Below, in pieces: positions 59,409 through 64,000 of a DNA stretch of 64,000 bases. The DNA is from Quercus robur (lineage: Eukaryota > Streptophyta > Magnoliopsida > Fagales > Fagaceae): positions 53,292,354-53,356,353 of the forward strand of contig NC_065536.1 of the NCBI RefSeq assembly GCF_932294415.1, written 5' to 3'. A program made the translations under genes and the position numbers. Numbering within the stretch: position 1 is the stretch's first letter; every line of letters starts with the position of its first letter. The notes under the pieces were generated by a model that made no database searches, had not been told where the DNA came from, and saw only the letters and a list, made by a program, of their open reading frames with translations.

Positions 59409-59440
59409 TTAGGGTTAGAATTAGGGTTAGGGTTAGGGTT
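59409..59440 (+). promoter_or_regulatory. telo-box/interstitial telomere-like repeat in kinase leader
   Basis: TTAGGGTTAGAATTAGGGTTAGGG continues to TTAGGGTTT: four degenerate plant telomere units (TTTAGGG-like). AAACCCTAA telo-boxes near the start of transcription are common in plant genes for translation and RNA-related functions. Followed by a (GA)n tract (59445-59470). Confidence 0.6.
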
Positions 59441-59476
59441 TCTTGGAGAGAGAGAGAGAGAGAGAGAGAGTGATCG

Positions 59477-59500
59477 ATGAAATGGAGATGGACTATGTGA
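59477..59500 (+). CDS. possible upstream ORF overlapping the kinase start
   Basis: ATG at 59477 encodes MKWRWTM and stops at 59500, out of frame with, and overlapping, the kinase ATG at 59482. If the leader includes it, ribosomes would meet this ATG first and it could lower kinase translation. Context (GATCGATGA) is weak at -3 (T). Seen directly; an effect is inferred. Confidence 0.4.
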   Translation: MKWRWTM

Positions 59501-62500
59501 GTGAGTTCCCTCATTCTCACATGGATCGGCGACCCAGAAAGAGACCCAAGTTAGCTTGGGAACTCACTCAACCCCAAACCAACAAGGTACAGTTTTTTCT
59601 TCATTTTTTGCTTTCTCTAATTTTCTCAGTTTTTTTTTTTTTTTTTTAATCTTTTCAATCTATTCATTTCTAGGGTTTTTTTTTTTTTTTTTTTTGGTTC
59701 TTGAAATATTTGGATGAATGGGAATTTTGTTAGGGAGGTTAATTTTCTTGGTGATAATTATTTACATTTTTTTTTTCCTGGGAATTTTTTGGTTTGGGAA
59801 TATTTCAAGAACCAAAAAAATTGAAATTTTTAGGCCTATAAATATGTTCAATTTTTATTATTTTCAAGAAAATATTCAATGAAGAACAAAATATATGAAT
59901 TTGCTGATCTTTAAGTTTTCTTGCAAAGTATTTTATGGAAAATTTTCCAACCTAATAGGTTTTTTTTTTTTGGATACCTAATTGAGCAGATAGGAATTTG
60001 CATTATTTTTGTTAAATATGTCATGTTTTCTGTATTGGTTTATGGTGTAATGTGTGCTTTGCTTTTATAATTGTGCAAAGATTGATTTTCTGTTTGGTTG
60101 ATGAGAAATAGAGAGGTGAATAACTTAAAAAGAATAGTGGTTTAAGGTGGAGGAGTATGTTTTATTAATTATTTTTTTGTTTGGCGGAGTATGAATATAT
60201 GGCTGTGTGTAGGCTGAGTCAGGAATATATTGTGGGCAAGATTTTGAGGGTGGGACAAGCTTTGGACCTTCAAGGATACTACCAGACCATGCTAGTCTAT
60301 TTGTAAAGGGATTGGCTCAAAAAGGCTCTCCCCCATGGCGTGACGATGACAAAGATGGGCATTACATGTTTGCGCTTGGAGATAATTTGACATCGCGCTG
60401 TAATTACGCACAATCACCATTGAAAAGCTTTTGTTACATTCTATTATCTGCCCCAAAGCATGATAAAATTTTCCACCAAACTATTGAGCCCAAGTTCATA
60501 GTCTTTTGTTATTTTCTTTACATAGCTTTCTAAAACTAAATTTATCCTCACTTTTAATTGTTAGTTATGAATGTGATTTATGAGTAGAAAATTACTGATA
60601 TACGAATAGGAGGATAGTATTTAGATTAGTGGAGATGATATGGAATTGGATAATAGATGGTTTATTTTCAGGCATTTTGTATAGGTTTTAATAGTTTAAG
60701 ATAGAGTCGTCAGTTCTTGTGCAACAGGAGTCTAAAACAGTCTTCATATTCAATCATCCTTTCCCCCCCCCCCCCCAAAAAAAAAACCAACCCCAAAAAA
60801 CAAAAAAAAAAAAGAAATTCCTCCACCCCAAAGTCATTATGCCTTTGGGATTAATCTCACCCAATGGATTTCCTTTATATTTATTTAATTTTTTATTCCT
60901 GTACCCATTACACAATACTCTATCAGTTTGGTTTAGTAGTTCTTGCTCTGATTAAGTCGTTCCTGTGTGTGCTTTCCTTATTGCAGATAAGATCCACAGA
61001 AAGATTGGTGAAGGTTAGTATTTTTAACTCTCTGTTTGCATTCTTTTCTTTTTTTAAGTTGAGTTTCTTCGTACCATGCATTCCTCATCCAGTATCCCTT
61101 TCATTCTGCAGGCACCTTTGGTCAGGTTCTTGAATGCTGGGATAAGGAAACAAGGGAGATGGTTGCCATAAAAGTTGTGAGAAGTATTAAGAAGTACCGT
61201 GAAGCAGCAATGATAGAAATTGATGTGCTCCAGTTGCTTGGAAAGTATGACAGAACTGGAAGTCGGTGAGTGTAGTTTTGCTTATAATATTATCTCTCCT
61301 TTTGCTTCATCAGTTTTGATATGAATTTTATATTAGTGGAGTGGTTTTATTCTTTGCAGTTGTGTACAAATACGGAATTGGTTTGACTATCGAAACCATA
61401 TATGTATTGTAAGTATAAGTTGATTTATGATAACATGATTTTCCCAGCTTCATAAATATTTGTGCCTTAAGACTTGCCGCTGTGATTTAAATGGTCTTAA
61501 CAGGTCTTTGAGATGCTTGGACCAAGCTTATACGATTTTCTCCGGAAAAATAATTATCGCCCATTTCCTGTTGATCTTGTCCGCGAGCTTGGCAGGCAAC
61601 TGTTGGAATGTGTGGCATGTGTGTAGTTGTTACTTCTGTTATTTCTTTTTTATCCTTGTCAATGTTGATGGAAACTGCTCTACTGGGAATTGCTTAAAAA
61701 CCTTCTTTTACTGCTCGGGGAATTTTGTAACATTGTTTACATAATTTTATCATTTTGGTGTTATACATGAAAACTCTATTGAGTTTGAGACATAAAAGCT
61801 TTTTTTTAATAAAAATAATCTGATGGTATGTGTTCTTATGTTGGTTGTGGTCTATGAATTTGGCAGTCATGCATGATATGCGCCTTATTCACACCGACTT
61901 GAAGCCTGAGAACATACTTTTTGTTTCTCCAGAGTATGTAAAAGTACCTGACTACAAGGTACACCTTCTAATATGCACGTTCTCAATTTTTGCTTTTGTA
62001 GTTCCTTGAAGGAGGATTTCATGCAATATCTTTTCAATCCACTACAGGTTACATCCCGGTCACCAAAAGAGGGAACCTATTATAAGCGGTTGCCAAAGTC
62101 TAGCGCAATTAAGGTTATTGATTTTGGCAGCACAGCTTATGAGCATCAAGACCACAACTATATTGTCTCTACTAGACACTACCGTGCCCCTGAGGTTATT
62201 CTTGGTATGCTAATGTTTTGACTACTCTTTTGCCAGTTCTTCCTATTCCATATCTTGTTGAAATTTATGGGTATAAGCTTTATATGTCTTTCCAGGACTT
62301 GGATGGAGTTATCCATGTGACATATGGAGTATTGGTTGTATCTTGGTAGAACTGTGCTCTGTATGTCTAACATCTCAGATCTATGTTGAATTGTAAGCCA
62401 GATGGCTGTACTGTGCAAGTGTTACAAATGCTGATAAAGAAATGCAATTGATTGCAGGGAGAAGCTTTATTTCAGACACATGAGAACTTAGAGCACTTAG

Positions 62501-63011
62501 CCATGATGGAAAGGGTTCTAGGCCCATTACCTCAGCACATGTTGAAAAGAGCTGAGTGCGTTCCCATTCAAGGACTTCCATTGACTATATCAGCATTTTT
62601 ATGTTTATAGAAAACAGTAGTTCATCTATGTCTACAATTGTTTCTGTTTCAGCCGCCATGCAGAGAAGTATGTCAGAAGGGGTAGATTGGACTGGCCAGA
62701 AGGTGCAGCCTCTCGGGAAAGTATTAAAGCTGTTATCAAGTTACCCCGTCTTCAGGTGTGTGTATGATGTTGCCTTTTCCTAGCTTAACTTTTGGGACAA
62801 AATGTCTGGATAAACCTATGCATATGATTTTGCTCTGTGTTCTGTTTTGCTTTGGCAGAATCTAGTAATGCAGCATGTAGATCACTCAGCAGGGGATCTT
62901 ATTGACCTATTGCAAGGTCTACTTAGATATGACCCCTCCAAGAGACTAACAGCTCGTGAAGCCCTCAAGCACCCATTCTTTACCAGGGATCAATACAGGA
63001 GATTTCTGTGA
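59482..63011 (+). CDS. AFC2: LAMMER-type dual-specificity protein kinase, AFC2-like, intact, 12 exons
   Basis: CLK/LAMMER kinases phosphorylate SR splicing factors in the nucleus. Exons: 59482-59586, 60213-60399, 60987-61013, 61112-61265, 61360-61408, 61504-61618, 61867-61958, 62048-62204, 62296-62360, 62458-62555, 62653-62755, 62859-63011. All junctions are GT-AG and phases agree, giving 434 residues and no internal stop. The N-terminus [20 protein letters not shown] fits AFC2 better than AFC1 or AFC3. Motifs: Gly-rich loop [17 protein letters not shown] (Lys), catalytic loop [11 protein letters not shown] in [10 protein letters not shown], activation end [10 protein letters not shown], and the LAMMER motif [12 protein letters not shown]-terminus ends TRDQYRRFL. 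Start choice: the ATG at 59482 gives the conserved N-terminus; the frame extends upstream only through the GA repeat without an ATG. The AFC2 name rests on remembered homologues. Confidence 0.95.
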
Positions 63012-64000
63012 GTGGTTTGGTTTTTCATTCTGGTGGTGGTATGTTAATTGCTTGAAGTGGTTTTTGGTAAGAGTCAAAGGGCTGGCATTTCTTGTTGCAT
63101 TACTTTTATTTATTGTCTAAAGTTGCAGCATATGAGGCCTGGTCATGATTTCGTGACTTCTTTGATTCTTGTTTTATTGAGCTTGTGTAGATAATCCCAT
63201 TCTCAGGAGAAGCATTCTCCTTTGTCCAATTTTGTACCAAGAAATGCATTGTATCTGTTTTCCATTTTTGTATACGAGTTGATTACTATGGACAAGTTTG
63301 CCCAGTGTTGGTTATGTTGTTGGAATGATGAGGAAGACCTTTACCATGTTGTCATGTAATTCTGCAATACTCCATTCATGAATCACTAGGAATTCTTTGT
63401 GCCTTTTGCTATTTATGATGAAATGCTACTTTGCCTTGAATTTTACTTGTATTGTATCATGTCAAAATTCACGATATGTTTGCATGTTATTTTAATCTGC
63501 GGGTCCTCTGTTTATTGGGATTACACAGATTGAAACGAAGAAAATATAGCGACACGTTGGGCCCGAAGGTGGAGACCCCTCTAAAAAGGAAATTGTTGAT
63601 ATAATTATTTTATATTATAATTGAAAAAATATCACAACATTTTCACAACTAAAACGTCAACCCACCTTAAAATAAGGGCATTGTAAAAATGTTGTGAAAT
63701 TGTCCCTAAACTTTCTCAAGAAAATATTGTATTCATGACAGTTTACCAAGTCAACTGTAAGAATCCACAGAATACTTTGAAATACACAGAATACACAAAA
63801 TACTTCAAGATTGTTTACAATACAAAAGAAGTAATATTTTGCATCAATAGTATTTTCGTATCAATATTAAAAAAAAAAAATTAAAAAAAAATTAAAAAAA
63901 TAAAAATAAAAAAAGAAAGAAAATGAAAATTGATTTTAACAAAATGACAGGGTTTTGGTAATGTGACGAAAAAAATTACTCGATGTTGTAGCATATGGCG
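63012..64000. other. 3' flank of the kinase gene and intergenic DNA
   Basis: The first 300-500 bp are the likely 3' UTR. After about 63600 the DNA is AT-rich with CACAACATTTTCACAAC and a partial inverse near 63690 (TGTTGTGAAA), suggesting a small decayed repeat. No gene seen. Confidence 0.5.

Overview
The window is nuclear DNA of a flowering plant. It has one intact, intron-rich host gene at the right edge, AT-rich intergenic sequence, and layer on layer of plant transposons (Ty3/gypsy, Ty1/copia, Helitrons). The transposon families and the captured plant gene fragments point to a woody eudicot, possibly Fagales; that taxonomic guess is inference only.

Layout. 1-8380: 3' part of a Tat-type gypsy element (A) on the + strand, with the pol end, a duplicated tRNA-like/SINE-like segment, an antisense 'plant mobile domain' gene, tandem repeats, and a 3' LTR at 7490-8380. 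Element A is inserted in an exon of an RPA1-like gene that belongs to Helitron H1 (8381-16603, minus strand), whose Rep-helicase gene is almost complete. 16604-23578: a locally duplicated anonymous sequence (block D) carrying a copia-type solo LTR (18353-19358, TSD GCTTG), a second LTR of the same family (20963-21982) with adjoining internal sequence, and a cytochrome P450 fragment. 23579-34448: Helitron H2 with both ends visible, invaded by a second 5'-truncated gypsy element (B, 25313-32777) that also carries an antisense gene, of a different family. 34449-35850: block D resumes. 36486-43766: a long minus-strand LTR split by two Helitrons, H3 (carrying C2-domain gene exons) and H4 (carrying pieces of two RNA helicase genes). 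45000-45560: another block D copy. 46110-55195: a complete non-autonomous copia-type element (TSD AAGAC) with gag and a 'plant transposon protein' ORF but no recognisable pol, interrupted by a 1.9-kb solo LTR. 55201-59400: AT-rich DNA with nothing clearly recognisable. 59482-63011: an intact 12-exon LAMMER-type kinase gene (AFC2-like, 434 codons).

Function. Only the kinase looks like a working host gene; it should phosphorylate SR splicing factors. The rest records transposition. Insertion sites can be reconstructed for the Helitrons (A^T target, TC...CTRR ends), and target-site duplications for the LTR elements. Unoccupied paralogous copies in this same window confirm two insertions. The most interesting themes are two gypsy elements with unrelated antisense genes that have minus-strand TATA boxes, Helitrons capturing gene fragments, paired TGACGTCA (as-1-like) palindromes inside element A, and the gag-plus-extra-ORF copia derivative.
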